DNA of 64,000 bases from Raphanus sativus (Eukaryota; Streptophyta; Magnoliopsida; Brassicales; Brassicaceae). The position numbers and the translations under genes were made by a program. Positions 11,832 through 24,659 of the stretch are shown here, piece after piece (the stretch's first letter is position 1; each line of letters opens with the position of its first letter). The stretch spans positions 21,289,407-21,353,406 of the forward strand of contig NC_079515.1 of NCBI RefSeq assembly GCF_000801105.2, given 5' to 3'. The notes below the pieces were generated by a model, which saw nothing but the letters and a program-made list of their open reading frames with translations, was not told where the DNA came from and made no database searches.

Positions 11832-12875
11832 TAGACGGTGTTAATCTCCGTCTCTATTTTCCGTTAAGTTCTATTTTTTAAAAAAATGCATCAGAAGTGA
11901 TTCAAACCCGTGACCTTAGACAGACTCGTAGCAACGCAGAACCACTAGACCACTATGAATTTTTTTAAATTAAATGAATACTAATAGATATTATCATGAA
12001 ACCTCTAAATCATTTTTCCCACCCTAAATCTCTAAATGATTTTATAAATATTAAAAATTGTAAATAACTTAGTAGTTGAAAATTTTGTGAATATTGTTAA
12101 AATATTAAAACTTTTTTTTGTCATCAATATAGAAAACATACTCATATGGACTCTGTAAACCACTCAGGTACTATCGCATCCATGTGAAAATTGTTAAATA
12201 ACTTAACAATTAAAACTTTTGTGAGTATTATTAAAAATATTAGAAAATTATACTAATTATTAAGTTATTTATAAGTATTATTAAAAATTATAATTAAAAA
12301 AAAACTTAATAATTAAATAATTGTTAACTAATATTTTTTAATTATTAAAACTTAGAATTTTTAATATTTTAATAATACTCACGATATTTTTATTTATTAA
12401 AACAATTTTTAATTATTAAAATTATTATAATTATTAAGTTATTTATAATTATTAAAAATATCAAATAACATTTTTTAATTATTAAGTTATCTATAAGTTT
12501 TATTATTTTAATAATACTCACAAAATTTTTAATTATAATTTTTAATAATACTTATAAATAACTTAATAATTATTATAATTTTTAAATATTTTTAATAATA
12601 CTCACAAAATTTTCAATTGTTAAGTTATTTACAAGTTTAACATTTATAAAATCATTTAGAGATTTATGGTTGGAGAAAATGATTTAGAGGTTTCATAATA
12701 ATATCTATTAGAATTTTGATTTAATTTAAAAAGATTGCAAGTAGTCTAGTGGTTTGGCTTTGCTACGAGAATGTCTATGGTCACAGGTTCGATTACCTTT
12801 GGATGCATTTAAAGAAAATAAAAATAAAACTTAACGGAGATTAGAGACGGAGATTAACACTGTCTAATCAATTTG
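11830..12875. mobile_element. Foldback element with ~230-bp inverted arms carrying tRNA-like sequence
   Basis: The left arm (11830-12065) and right arm (12640-12875) are imperfect inverted repeats, both ending in ATTGATTAGAC[G/A]GTGTTAATCTCC. Each arm contains a tRNA-like block: AGTCTAGTGGTTT (A-box-like) and CACAGGTTCGATTACC (B-box-like) at 12745-12800 on plus, with the matching block at about 11893-11955 on minus. The centre (12066-12640) is extremely AT-rich and itself partly palindromic. No transposase is encoded. It could be a non-autonomous MULE/MITE or two SINEs in inverted orientation. No clear target duplication was found. Confidence 0.6.
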
Positions 12876-13054
12876 TTACTCGAGTTAACGTCATGTGTAA
12901 TTTGGTTTAGTCAAACTAAATTGTGGTTTAAAATGGCTATTCAAAGTTTATATTTTTTTCAACTAAATTTGAAAGTTCGTGATTTAAATGTCAATTTTCC
13001 CAATATTTTTTGTTAACAATCTTTATTATTATTTTAGTAACATTTTCAATTAAT

Positions 13055-13300
13055 ATAAAGCTTTAAATGTAAAATTTAGAATTCAATTTTTTAAACAAAT
13101 TTTAATAATTTATTTTAAGTTATTTTAAAATATTTTAGATATATATAACATATTTTGGCTATATTAGATGAAATTTGTGTATTGTTTTTGTCTTTGTAGT
13201 TCTTAGATATACGAATCCGATCCGGATCCGATATGGACCCAAAAAATTATGGATATTATACAAGTATTTTAATTATATACTCGAACCGACCGAATCCAAC
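13055..13300. repeat. AACCGATCCG-rich dispersed repeat, copy 2
   Basis: This is a direct repeat of 11555-11815, including TTTAGAATTCAATTTTT, ACGAATCCGATC and TATACTCGAACCGA. Positions 13300-13560 beyond it contain no frame I can assign. Confidence 0.6.
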
Positions 13301-13784
13301 TCGTAGCTGGACCGAAGGCATCAAAGCAAGTCCATCACTTTTAGGCCTCTCAAGTGCCAGTCGAAGCCTTTTTGACATTTGGAAAACCAAATCTTATCTG
13401 TAGTTGGCTTGGTCAACGGACACTTAGGTCAAGAAACAATTTCGGTATACCGGTGCGGTTAAACTCGGTTCCGATCAATTTCCTCATATGAGCATTGAAG
13501 CAGCAACCGTCTCCAGACCTACAAAAGCCAGGTTCAAAATTATCATATTCATCAAATCAACATAACTAGACTAATTTAGGAAATGAGTCTTATTAGTGTT
13601 CGAAAGATTACATCAGTAAAGAATCTTTTTTTTTGAATGCATGTCGTAAAGAATCTAATAAGATCCAAATACTCCATTCTTTTTATGTGAACTATCTTTT
13701 TACTTTCAAAATTTATTTTATTTTATTATAATTATCATTTTATATTTTTAGTGCCCATATTAAATATTTTTGTTAATGCGTGAA

Positions 13785-15710
13785 TCTACTTTATTAAAAC
13801 AGAAGGAGTTTAAATAAATCTACCTATACAAATCATTTTGAATTCTTTATTTTTTTTTTTAATTTGTTTGGACTTATTCATTATTAACTTAACATAATAT
13901 TATCTACCTATAACCATTAATGATCCTTTCTATGTCAAACCTATATTCACATAATGTTTCTTATATTCACGTAATCACGTGATATCAGGAAATATATTCT
14001 TTATGTTTTATTTAAATTATTCACTATAATAAGTTGCATGTACGGATTTGCATAGATTATATAAAGGTAGGTTGTGGTGATTTGAAGCTTTTGTTGAATG
14101 TTTTACAAATACATTGAATTTAAACTATAATATATGAATTCATAATACTTTTTTTATTTATATTATAACTTTTTTATAACATACATCATCATCTTACAAC
14201 TTGGTTTTAACCGGTACAATACTTAACCGGAATCTTGGCCAAGTAAATATATTACAGTCATGACCCGAGTTTAGATCAGTGCGAAATATGAATATATGTA
14301 AAATACAAGTATTTTTTATCCTAAATAACGGGTTGGATCGGTTCTGGTATTTAGAATCCAAAAAATCAAAGAATTCCAAAAACTCAAATAAATATTCGAA
14401 AAATATTCAAATACCCAAAAACTTATTTTTATCCAAAATCTAATCTGAGAAATTGAAAAATACCTAAAATTTTATCCAAATACCCTAAAATATAATTTTG
14501 AAAATTGAAATTTCACCTGAAACCCGAAATCAAAACTTAAAAAAATATGTAATACCGACAATATATCTGAAATATACAAATAAACCTAATATACACAAAA
14601 TGTTTTAGGTATTTTGGATAGCCTCGATCGAGTTTCAGGTAGAACCAAACAAAAACATAGATCTGCAGGTCCAAAAAAATATCCAATTGGTATTTTTCAT
14701 CCGAACCAAACCTATATTTTCTTATCAGTTTTGTATTTTTATTAGTCTAGGTAAAATGCTCATGTCTTAAAAGAGAATTAAACAAAATTGTACATACAAA
14801 ATCAAAAATAACTAATTCAAAAATTTGTGTAAAAAAAACTATATAAGACGCTTTGTTATATAATAATGTACAACGATTTCATAATATTAATTTATATCAA
14901 AATTATTTATAATTTAAAAATAAAGCGCGACTCAAAATATATTTACAGTTTTTTTTTTCATTTTTAATAATGATTTGCAAGTTTCATTATTAAAAAAAAA
15001 GATGCAAAGTGTACAAGACTTCAAGCATGCTCCCATTTAATACCGAACTACCATAAGTTATATTATTGAGCAAGATACTATTAACTAATTAGAATAACTC
15101 GCTGTTAATATTTTCAATATTAACCCTTTAAAAATGTTTGTAACTGTCTCCTTTGTATAAATTTTTAACATTTGTATCAGGCTAATTTCAAACAAGCAAC
15201 AAAAATAAATATGTACATCAAACAATGTTTTAAAAGAAAAAATGTTTTAAAATAAAAAAATATACTTAAATTTTTTCAAAAATAATTTTTAACTATTTTT
15301 GAATCCAAGTTGATGGTATTATTCTTCAAATTAAACGTACAGAACAATAAGTCTTATGCAATTCACATATATATTGATATATCTAATTTTTGAGAGGCAA
15401 AACCAAAATATTTTTTTTTCCAAATTTTGTTAATAACAGTCTTTTTGACTTTAACATAATTGATTGTTTTCGTTTCATTATATTATACTTTTACTAACTC
15501 GATATCTCGGATCGATAACCATTCTAATTCGGATATGAAAACACTATGATTCAGATATGAAGACTAGATGAAAACATTGTACCAGACCAAAATGATTATA
15601 ATAGAATCCTGACCATGGCATATATGCAAACTGTAACAAAATAATTGTCATTCGGTCTTAACAATCAACAAAAAAATATCCGCACTTCTTAAGCGCGGAT
15701 CAAAATCTAG
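13785..15710 (+). mobile_element. Helitron (non-autonomous), about 1.9 kb
   Basis: The 5' end reads TCTACTTTATTAAAACAGAAG after an A. The 3' end is a short GC hairpin (CCGCACTT...AAGCGCGG) followed by ATCAAAATCTAG and then T. TC...CTRR ends inserted between A and T are the signature of Arabidopsis-type Helitrons. No Rep/helicase frame is present. It contains a GTTCGG/ACCGA-rich repeat (about 14190-14720). Confidence 0.75.
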
Positions 15711-16436
15711 TTGTATATTAATGCTCTACTTTCATGTATATAAGTGAAGCTTATGTTTGCCATTTCGTACGCAGCAGTACCTAAACGCTTTTCTAAACAC
15801 AATTTTTTTCTATGGCTGCGATGAATTATGTTTTTCTTTTGTCTCTGATTTGTAAATTATGTTTTTATTATCTCCGATAAAATCAATACAATTAAAAGGG
15901 AATCATTCCTAAATGAAATTTTAATTTTTTCCAAAAATGTCGTTAATGATGTGACTAACTAAAAAAAATATTAATGGCATTATTGTTTTTTGATTTTGTG
16001 GGTCTATTTCAACATTTAGATGGACTTGCTAACTAATTAAATGAGTTATGTTTTTATATAATCAAATTTTATATCCCATAAACCTTTTAATATCAATACC
16101 ATAAATTAAAGTCTACAATAATTTTAATAAGTTGATATTAGAGATTGAAATTTTGTAGCTACACGAGGATAAGACTTAATCAAAAAAATTATTGGCCACT
16201 TTATATATTTAGCAATATTTTATATAAATTATAAATCTTTAAAATTATATAATAGTCCAAGTAATAATTTTGGATAAAACCATTGTTTAACTTATTTACA
16301 AACATAAAATAGTTGTGTGACGTATTGAAACTTGATCATGTCACAATTTATATAGTTAAAACGAAGAATTATCAATCTTTATATTGAAAAAACAACAAAA
16401 AGGTATCCGTCCTTTCCAGTACGGATCAAAATCTAG
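15711..16436 (+). mobile_element. Helitron 3'-end fragment
   Basis: The sequence ends with a hairpin (TATCCGTCC...AGTACGGAT) followed by CAAAATCTAG and T at 16437, which is the Helitron 3' terminus. A 5' end is not clear (CTCTACTTTCATG at about 15725 is a weak candidate). No coding frame was seen in this stretch. Confidence 0.6.
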
Positions 16437-17560
16437 TATTTGTTTAAAGTAGCATTCGGGCTTGTTTGTGACAAATTAGATAAGACTCTTAATATTTACC
16501 AATATTAAAAGCAGTATTAATGGTAAAGTTCAAGGCATGGACCCGATTTTTTAAAAAGCTAGATTGACATATATTTGAGACACTTAAGGAATACTTATAT
16601 TTTCAAAATTTTATAATGATAAGATATTTTTAGTGCTTCTATTATTGAAAACACATATTTCAGAACTCTTCTCTTATAATTCGGAAAAGATAAATATTTT
16701 TTTTATAAATTCCACTCCGAACTGAATGGATGTTCTAAATATATGCCTATGACTAAAAAATACATGCCGACAAAGATGAACAAAAATTTCATGTACATTT
16801 TCTATATAATGTGTACAAAAATGGAAACTAAATCTCATTATCTTTTATAAATTCTCATCCTGCACAAAGCGCAAGTCTCTACCTAATATCGATTATTACA
16901 AATGGTAATATAGTATATCATAGTTAACTAAGCCCAGACCTGAGAGTAAAAACATGGCACATCAGAACTGAAGCCAGAGATCATAGAGAAGCAATGGCAT
17001 ATGAATATAGTTTGATTCTCTGAAGTACACCAATGCTCTGTTTGCTAATTTGTTTGACTCTTTGTTTTGTGGGGTTAATCACTAGATCAGGTTTTAAATT
17101 TACTGAACATAAAAGACTTAATTAATGTTCAAGAAATCGATATCCAGGGTAATTAAATAGTTTATATGAAATTATTGATTATACATGACAGCTAAAGCCA
17201 ATTTTTTTTTTAAAAAAAAAATTGATTTGGAAAAATTATTTCGGTTATTACATTAGATTTGATAATGAGAGAAATCGGTTTATTAAAATGTTTTTAACTA
17301 GCAAAACCGCAAATGATGTGCATCAAAAGCGCAACACCGCCGCCAAAAAAAACACAAGCTACGTCAAATCCTTGAGTACATGGAGACAAATGACAAAGAT
17401 GCAAATGCAATGCCAACCCTCCGAACCCCCACCACACCTGTCACAGCTTAAGCATCAGCAAACCTGCAGCCAACCAACAATATATTCAAACTCAATATCA
17501 TAACACCATTCAACTTAGATTCTCTCCCTACTTTTTAACTCTAATTCATAAAAACAAGTA
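16437..17560. other. Intergenic, with a second Helitron-like 3' end at 16868-16886
   Basis: TGCACAAAGCGCA followed by AGTCTCTACCTAA and T (16861-16887) resembles the hairpin plus CTRR-T end of another Helitron family. The remainder, including a 93-residue plus-strand frame at 17222-17503 rich in Gln, Pro and Ser, shows nothing recognisable. Confidence 0.45.
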
Positions 17561-17569
17561 CCCGAGCTT

Positions 17570-18150
17570 AGAAAGCTTCAAGTGTGCCTCAGCGTAATCA
17601 GAGAAAAACGCTTCTTCATCCTGTTAACATTATATCAATCATAACATTTAGTTCCCTACACCACAAACTCAACAAAAAGAGAAAAGTTGAGAGAGAAAGG
17701 GTGCATACAGCAGCGTAATTCTCAACAAGAGGACGGAACACAGGATCATCCAACAGAACCTTGTCGGAGACAAGCTGAAGAAGACCTTCCTTCTCACCGC
17801 TCAAGATCTCCCTGGTCATACATATACATATATCAGCATTGGTGGTTCATGGATGAATATGAAAACCTATAAGATGGAGATACTCACTTGAAGTCCAAGC
17901 AACTTCGAAAGCAGACCTATCCTTGTGGCATCTTCCCAGTGATATTGCAAATCAGTTCATCAACATTTTGTAGACTGAAACCCAAAAAAAAAAAATTGTA
18001 GGAGTGATGATATACAAGCCAGAGTGTGGGCCCCAGATAAAGCGACAATATCCTTGTCAGACAAACCCATCTACTTCGTAAACAACTGCCTCAAGTAGTC
18101 ACAACCCTTTGTAGCATCAGGGAGACGTCCCTCTGCTTGTCCTCTATTCC
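17570..18150 (-). pseudogene. Cytosolic ascorbate peroxidase pseudogene (C-terminal half)
   Basis: Minus-strand blocks match class I plant ascorbate peroxidase, in order: [82 protein letters not shown] and [20 protein letters not shown]. The enzyme uses ascorbate to reduce hydrogen peroxide, and the HTL block contains the haem-ligand His. GT-AG-like introns remain, so this is a genomic duplicate rather than a retrocopy. Lesions: a frameshift before EGR, a TAG between TK and MG where a Gln would be expected, loss of the segment between AWTS and the ILSGEKEG exon, and loss of the normal C-terminus. The N-terminal half is absent. Confidence 0.85.
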
Positions 18151-18533
18151 AGGTGGAAAGGGGTCTCAGGTCAATATTGGTTAAGGTAATCGAGGGTGAA
18201 GATTTAATGAAGGATTTTAAATGGACGGTTGGATATTGGGGTTGGTGGGAAAAGAGTAATACTTGTAGTCACGCTTTCTATTGCTCCGTGTTTAGAGACC
18301 CACTAAAACATCAAAACGAGTCGGTTTTCGACTTCGTTAGTGAGTTGACGAGAATAGCCTCCTGGTGTTGAACATGCATACATGTTTTTTTTTTTGCTAA
18401 AAAACATGCGGACATGTTCGTTGGTGTTTTTTTCGTTATTTTCAGTTGTTATATGTGTGAACGCGTTTTACGCACAAGTCGAAAAAGATAGGTTTTTAAG
18501 GTCCTAGTTCTCTCACCCATTATAGCTAGGGGC

Positions 18534-19005
18534 TGTCACGAACTGATTTCTTCACAGCAATCAGAACGTGCGGCCTTAGCAGCTTTCATCCTTGTGATTT
18601 GCTAAGTCAGTTTTTCGGAAATCGATCAGCACTTAAAGAGTGAAAGTATAAAAAAATTTAAAGAGAAGATATAGCTTATGAAGTGTTTCTCTTATTGAAA
18701 GCTGAATGAATTACAAGTGAGGATCTCAGCCCTTATTTATACAAAACCACCTCCTCAATGGACGGTAAGGATCGAACCGATCTAACGGTTAGATTGTTTC
18801 CTTCTTATGAAGTAACTTCAAAGTGAAATACTTCATCCTTAAGCTACTTCATACTTAAGCTTTCTACACACTTCCACACTCTTCTTATATTATTTTATAC
18901 TTAGATATTTTACAAAATCTTAAGATTTAAGAAAAATACTAAGTATGTCGGTTTTAAACCTCGCGTAACCGACCCGTCTTGCTTCAAAAGAGATGGGGCG
19001 TGACA
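18534..19005 (-). mobile_element. Solo LTR (about 472 bp)
   Basis: The sequence begins TGTCACG and ends CGTGACA, a perfect 7-bp inverted repeat with TG...CA ends. TAGGGG lies at 18527-18532 and again at 19006-19011, consistent with a target duplication apart from one extra C on the left. Read on the minus strand there is a TATAAATAAGG box (about 18732-18742) followed by a plausible transcript start and AATAAGAG, suggesting minus orientation. No internal region is attached. Confidence 0.7.
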
Positions 19006-19011
19006 TAGGGG

Positions 19012-19978
<967 letters not shown>

Positions 19979-20040
19979 ATGGGCTTGGCGACTTCTTTCT
20001 GCTTCTCCGCACAAGGCCCAGACACACAAGACAAACCTTA

Positions 20041-20789
20041 TGCAGCAGCTAGTGTCTTTGGCTCACTTGGTCTAGTACTCCCCCTCAAATTTGGAGTGGG
20101 AGAAACGGAAACTCCAAGTTTGATTCTCAACCGAACAAAGGACTCTCGACTCAGCGATTTGGTGAACACATCAGCAACTTTTGTAGCCACACTATCTCAG
20201 AAGTTGCCATGGACATCGTTCGATTCAGCTTCAGTTGATGACTTTGAAACTGTATCGTGACGTCTTGAACATCAATAAATAATATTTGAACCCAGTAGAG
20301 TGCAAAATCCACCAGTAGATCTTCTTGTTCCCTTACAACCAGCCCAATCACTGTCACTGTAACATACAAGTGTTGAATCAGAGGTGGACTTGATGCTGAT
20401 ACCCATATCCAAAGTTCCTTTTACATACCAAAGAATGCGTTTCAAGAGATTATAATCAGACTGACTCGGGGAGTGCATTCTTTGGCAGATGAAATTGACA
20501 GAGAACTAAAGGTCTCGACGCATGAGAGTAAGATATTGTAATTTGCCAGCAAGACTTCGGAAATGAGAAGGATCAGGAAACAACTCATCTTGGCCTGAAA
20601 CTTTATCCAATTTAAGTGGAAGAGGAGTTGAAACCGGTGCACAATCCTTCATTCCCGCAATGACTAGAAGATCAGTAACATATTTTTCCTTGATTCATAA
20701 ATAAACCATCTTCAGTATGATGCACTTGGATTCCCAGAAAATAGTGCAAAAATAGTGCAGCAGCTAGTGTCTTTGGCTCACTTGGTCTA
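20041..20789 (-). mobile_element. Ty1/copia pol fragment (reverse transcriptase end and RNase H)
   Basis: Minus-strand frames read HYFLGIQVHHTEDGLF, RMHSPSQSDYNLLKRILWYV and CYSDSDWAGCKGTRRSTGGF, which are hallmark blocks of copia reverse transcriptase/RNase H. They are followed by VSKSSTEAE and LRIKLGVSVSPTPNLRG. A polypurine tract (GAGGGGGAG) lies at about 20079-20087 on the minus strand. The reading is broken by several frameshifts and stops. The fragment is bounded by a 34-bp identical direct repeat (20041-20074 and 20756-20789). The N-terminal polyprotein parts are missing. Confidence 0.85.
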
Positions 20790-21080
20790 ATATCCTTCTC
20801 CATCTCCTCTTTGGCTTTCTTCATGGCCGCTTCCTCAATCATCTTGCTCCTCTCTTCCCTTCTCTCCTTTTCTTCATCTTTCTTCCTTTCTTTTTTAGTT
20901 TTTTCCAAAAGATCTTTCCCCAACGAGATTGAATCTTTGTGCGAAGCCTTCTCTGTAATAAAAGGCAAACGGATTGTCAAATGGATTGTCACAAATAAAC
21001 AAACTAAAACTGATTCACCTCTCATCTTCTTCAACACGTTGGTGAACGTTCTCCTGAGCAGAGGACCGAGCTACCTTACA
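20790..21080 (-). pseudogene. Lys/Glu-rich coiled-coil gene fragment fused to the copia fragment
   Basis: A minus-strand frame with ERKKDEEKERREERSKMIEE and a preceding Ser/Leu block (SHKDSISLGKDLLEKT) looks like a piece of a host gene with an intron. Its reading runs directly into the 34-bp repeat and the copia reverse transcriptase. I cannot name the parent gene. The low-complexity charge pattern makes homology inference unsafe. Confidence 0.35.
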
Positions 21081-21482
21081 GAATCAACAAAGCTTTTCCA
21101 CCACATTTTTCTTCTTTCTTTTATTTTTGCTTTTTGCTTTTGCCTTGGAGAGGGTGTGTTGAAAAGGCAAGTTGTCACTCTGTGTGATTTTGTACAATGC
21201 CATCAAGTTTCCAGAACAATACTGTCACACTAGACAATCCCACATGCGTGTGAGGGTGATGTGGATGGTTCTGCGTTTGGCTGGTTTGAAACTAAATGTT
21301 TCCGTTTGGAAACGTTTGACAACCAACCACTTGCAACATGGAGACCCCATAGTATAAAAGAACTAAAGAATAAAGAAAAGACAAGAGGCTTACTACTAGG
21401 TTGGGGGATGAAACGAGGTTTTCCATAACTTACATTGTTCTTCCCACTCTTCTTTTGACAATGCAGCATTTTTGCAAACCTA

Positions 21483-22780
21483 TCTATACTATTAAAGCAT
21501 GATCATATTAGTCTTTTTACTAAAAATACCCTTTTCTTTACTAACATTGCATATTTCATTAAAGGTAATCAAGTAATATTAATAACAAATCTATATTGTG
21601 TCATTTTTTTGGATCTAGCCCACTGCCCACATCATCTCTTTTGAGTCATTTGGGCCGATTAAAAAATCAGATCCAATTCTTATTTTTTTCTCCAAGTTCA
21701 AATAATTTATTTTCAATCATTCTTAATATTTTGTGTAGTGAACAAAAATTAATCACTTAATTATTATGTTTTTTCTTTTTAATATAATTTAAGCATCATA
21801 AAAAATTGAATTTTTTCATTGAAAAGTATAAATCTTTATTAAAAGTATATATTTTTTTATTAAAAAAATTAACCACATAATAAAATTAATTTATTAGAGT
21901 TATACCAACTTAATTAGTTCACTAAAAATAAAGTTTAATTTTCTAAACATAAATACTCATTAGATCTGGACGTTCGGGTACTCATTCGGGTACGAATCAG
22001 TTCTTTCGGGTATCGGGTTTTTCGGGTTTTGAAATTAAACCTCATTTAGATATTATAAAATTTTGGATCAGGTTCGAATTAGGTCTTTCTGGGTCCGGGT
22101 GGGTTCGAATCAGGTCTTTCCGGGTCCGGGTGGGTTCGGTTCTCATGCATAAAACCTGGAAAATAACCAAATAACCAAAGTATTTAAAACGGGTTCGGTT
22201 ATTTATACTCACAGTAACCAAAGTATCCGATTCAATTCAAATTTTTGTATCCAAATTACTCAAAAATAACCAAAAGAAACCAAAAATATCCATTATATAC
22301 AGTTTTTTGGGTAAATTTTTATCCAAATTATCATATTTTATCCAAAAATACTTAAGAATACTAAAATAACTACTATAGTTAACTTATAATATTAATTTAA
22401 AATATTAAAATAATTATAAATATAATTATAACATATGTTTTTAGATATATATTCACATTTCAGATATCTTCGGGTACTCATTTAGTTCTCGGTTCGGGTT
22501 GGGTTTGGGACCGGTTCTCGGATATAGCAATTTAGAACTCATTCGGATATTTACCCGGGTCTGATCGGTTCGAGACCCTGATTTTTGGGTCGGTTCAGGT
22601 TGGTTCTTCGGGTCCGGATATTGTGCTCAGACCTATACTCATTTAAAATGAAACACGATAAAGAAAGATAAAAAGTTTAAGTCTTTATAAAAAATCAAAT
22701 ATATGAAAATGTGACATTTACTAAATATTTGTCAATTTAGAAAAAAATAAAGGAAAATAAACCCGCGCTTTAAAAGCTAG
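21483..22780 (+). mobile_element. Helitron (non-autonomous) with internal GTTCGG repeat
   Basis: The 5' end is TCTATACTATTAAAGCATGA after an A. The 3' end is ACCCGCGCTTTAAAAGCTAG followed by T, a hairpin end that has lost part of its right arm. Inside, 21961-22633 is a GTTCGGGT-rich repeat whose ends are roughly complementary (AGATCTGGACGTTCGGG / CCGGATATTGTGCTCAGACCT), likely a separate nested element. No coding capacity was seen. Confidence 0.7.
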
Positions 22781-22799
22781 TTATGGTTATAACAGAAAG

Positions 22800-23540
22800 A
22801 TAGGATCAATGAGAAAAAAGCTTTGATTTGGTTCTAAATGTACATAAGCCTTGAAGAAAATTGTTGTGAGAAGAACCCCCCCCCCCCCCCCCCCCCCCAA
22901 TTTCTGTAATAAAAGGACTCAACGAGCTTCTGAACATCAGGTGGCATATAATTGTCCTCAGGTGGTAGACATAAGATGACAGACAACTGACGTTCACCTG
23001 TCCACAAAGATTGTAATCAAGACCACATAACTTTGATCTTTGGCGTACCATTGAACCAACAAAACTAACAATGGTGGGATACCATGATCTGCAAGAATCT
23101 TCTTCCCCACCCTTTTAGCATGACGAACATCTTCTAGAGGAGCAATCTTACATAAGCATAGCAAAGTAGAAATCATCTTACTGGACCAAACTGATGAGCA
23201 TGAGACCAATCAGAGTAGAAACAACATGACAAACCTCACTATGGTATTGTCAAACTTGGGTTTTGATTACACTCTGCATACACCTTCACTGTTAATCAGA
23301 AAACACAAGCAGAAGCTTGAAAAGAAAGAAATATTTTCAAAGAAAAATCCAAAATGAGAAACCACTATAAGAGACTGAGGCATAAAAGTGGGCTGATGTT
23401 CAGGTGGGTGTGCAGGCTTTATCAGGTATATGGATGATCTCCCATGCATCTGCATCCATTTAGTTACCTCAGCCTGATCTGTACTTAGTTCGTAGAATAA
23501 AATCACAAGAAGTAAGGAGATAATTAAAAGACACCAACTC
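22800..23540 (-). pseudogene. Unidentified minus-strand coding-like fragments with a 23-nt C homopolymer
   Basis: Short open stretches with protein-like composition lie on the minus strand, for example EDNYMPPDVQKLVESFYYR (22910-22970) and VGKKILADHGIPPLLVLLVQ (23045-23105). The second resembles an armadillo-type helix but is too short to assign. An uninterrupted run of 23 C occurs at 22876-22898. Fragments are separated by possible introns. The parent gene is unknown. Confidence 0.3.
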
Positions 23541-23815
23541 TAAATTGAGTGAAAATTTAAATTTCAAAATAAAATGTTGATTCAATTATTTTTATAAATC
23601 AATAGCTAAAAAAATGTGTTTCTAAATTTTTTTATATACAAGTATTTTAGTAAATCAATCTAATCACATTCATTTGTGTTTGCATAGTTTTTTCAATAAT
23701 AATTATAATTTTTTTCAAATAGATAAATAAAGAATCATATATAATGTACTAAGATAACCATATATTATATTTTGTATGGTTGATAGCTAGTGAAAGAAGA
23801 GAAAGAAATGCTTAC

Positions 23816-24617
23816 AAAGATTCGCCATGTGCGGCGGCTGATTTAGGAGGCAAAGTGGCAAAGTTATTGCGCAAGTAAGTGATAAAAGCTCCAAACAAGA
23901 AGAGCCACAAACATAACCAAGAACATGATCTCAGTTACTGAGACTATCCCCAATGGTCCCTTCACTAACATTGGCTTTCTCAGTGCACTCCACACTACTA
24001 ATCCATTCGTCTCCCTTTGTTATACAGAGAAACAAATTGTCAAAATAATGATGAAAGGTATACAATCAGTCTGCATGATACACCGGCTTAATCAACGAAC
24101 TTTGTACCTATCGTTTTGGTGTGGACTCTTTCGTTTCTTGAAGTGAAGATAGACACATCCCAAACAAGCTACGACGATCATTGGTAACATATACATAAAA
24201 AGTGTCGTACCTTGTAGTGCAATAAAAGAAGAATATTAAGAGTTGTAAATGAAAACGCCAAATAAACGCTTGTTTTGTGTTTAGCGTTTGCGTTTTGCAC
24301 TTTGTTGCTTGATTAAACAAACTTGTTTTTAACCAATTAAAAGAAGAAGGAAAGCAACATAAAATTTATGTTTATAACAGTTAGAGGTTCCTAGAGTTAG
24401 TGATAATTAATGGTTGGTGTAGTAAATCCATATGTATTATTGATCTCACAAACCTGAGGCACCAAAATAAGTTGATGCTCCAAACTTTAAACGCATATAA
24501 GGAAGCCACTTGTTGCGATAGGTTAATGTTGGCATCATGATCCAAAGCAGGATAGTTCCGACTTCCAAGGAAAACCACAATCATGAAGAACTTACTCACT
24601 CCCTTAATATTCTCCAT
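23816..24617 (-). pseudogene. Ferric-chelate reductase (FRO4/FRO5-like), truncated N-terminal part
   Basis: Three minus-strand exons (24617-24454, 24210-24108 and about 24018-23816) resemble the membrane N-terminus of plant FRO proteins. These are plasma-membrane flavocytochromes that reduce Fe(III) or Cu(II) chelates at the root surface. Blocks seen: ILLWIMMPTLTYRNKWLPYM, TTLFMYMLPMIVVACLGC, VYLHFKKRKSP, PMLVKGPLGIVSVTEI and TYLRNNFATLPPKSAAAHG. Splice sites are GT-AG. There is one extra A near 24560 in exon 1, shifting the frame before ILLW. The haem-binding ferric reductase core and the FAD/NADPH domains are absent downstream. A TATATATATAC box occurs about 115 bp upstream of the ATG. Confidence 0.8.
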
Positions 24618-24659
24618 CCCCTCTCCCTCTCTCCTTTCTTCTCTCTATCATATGATTAT

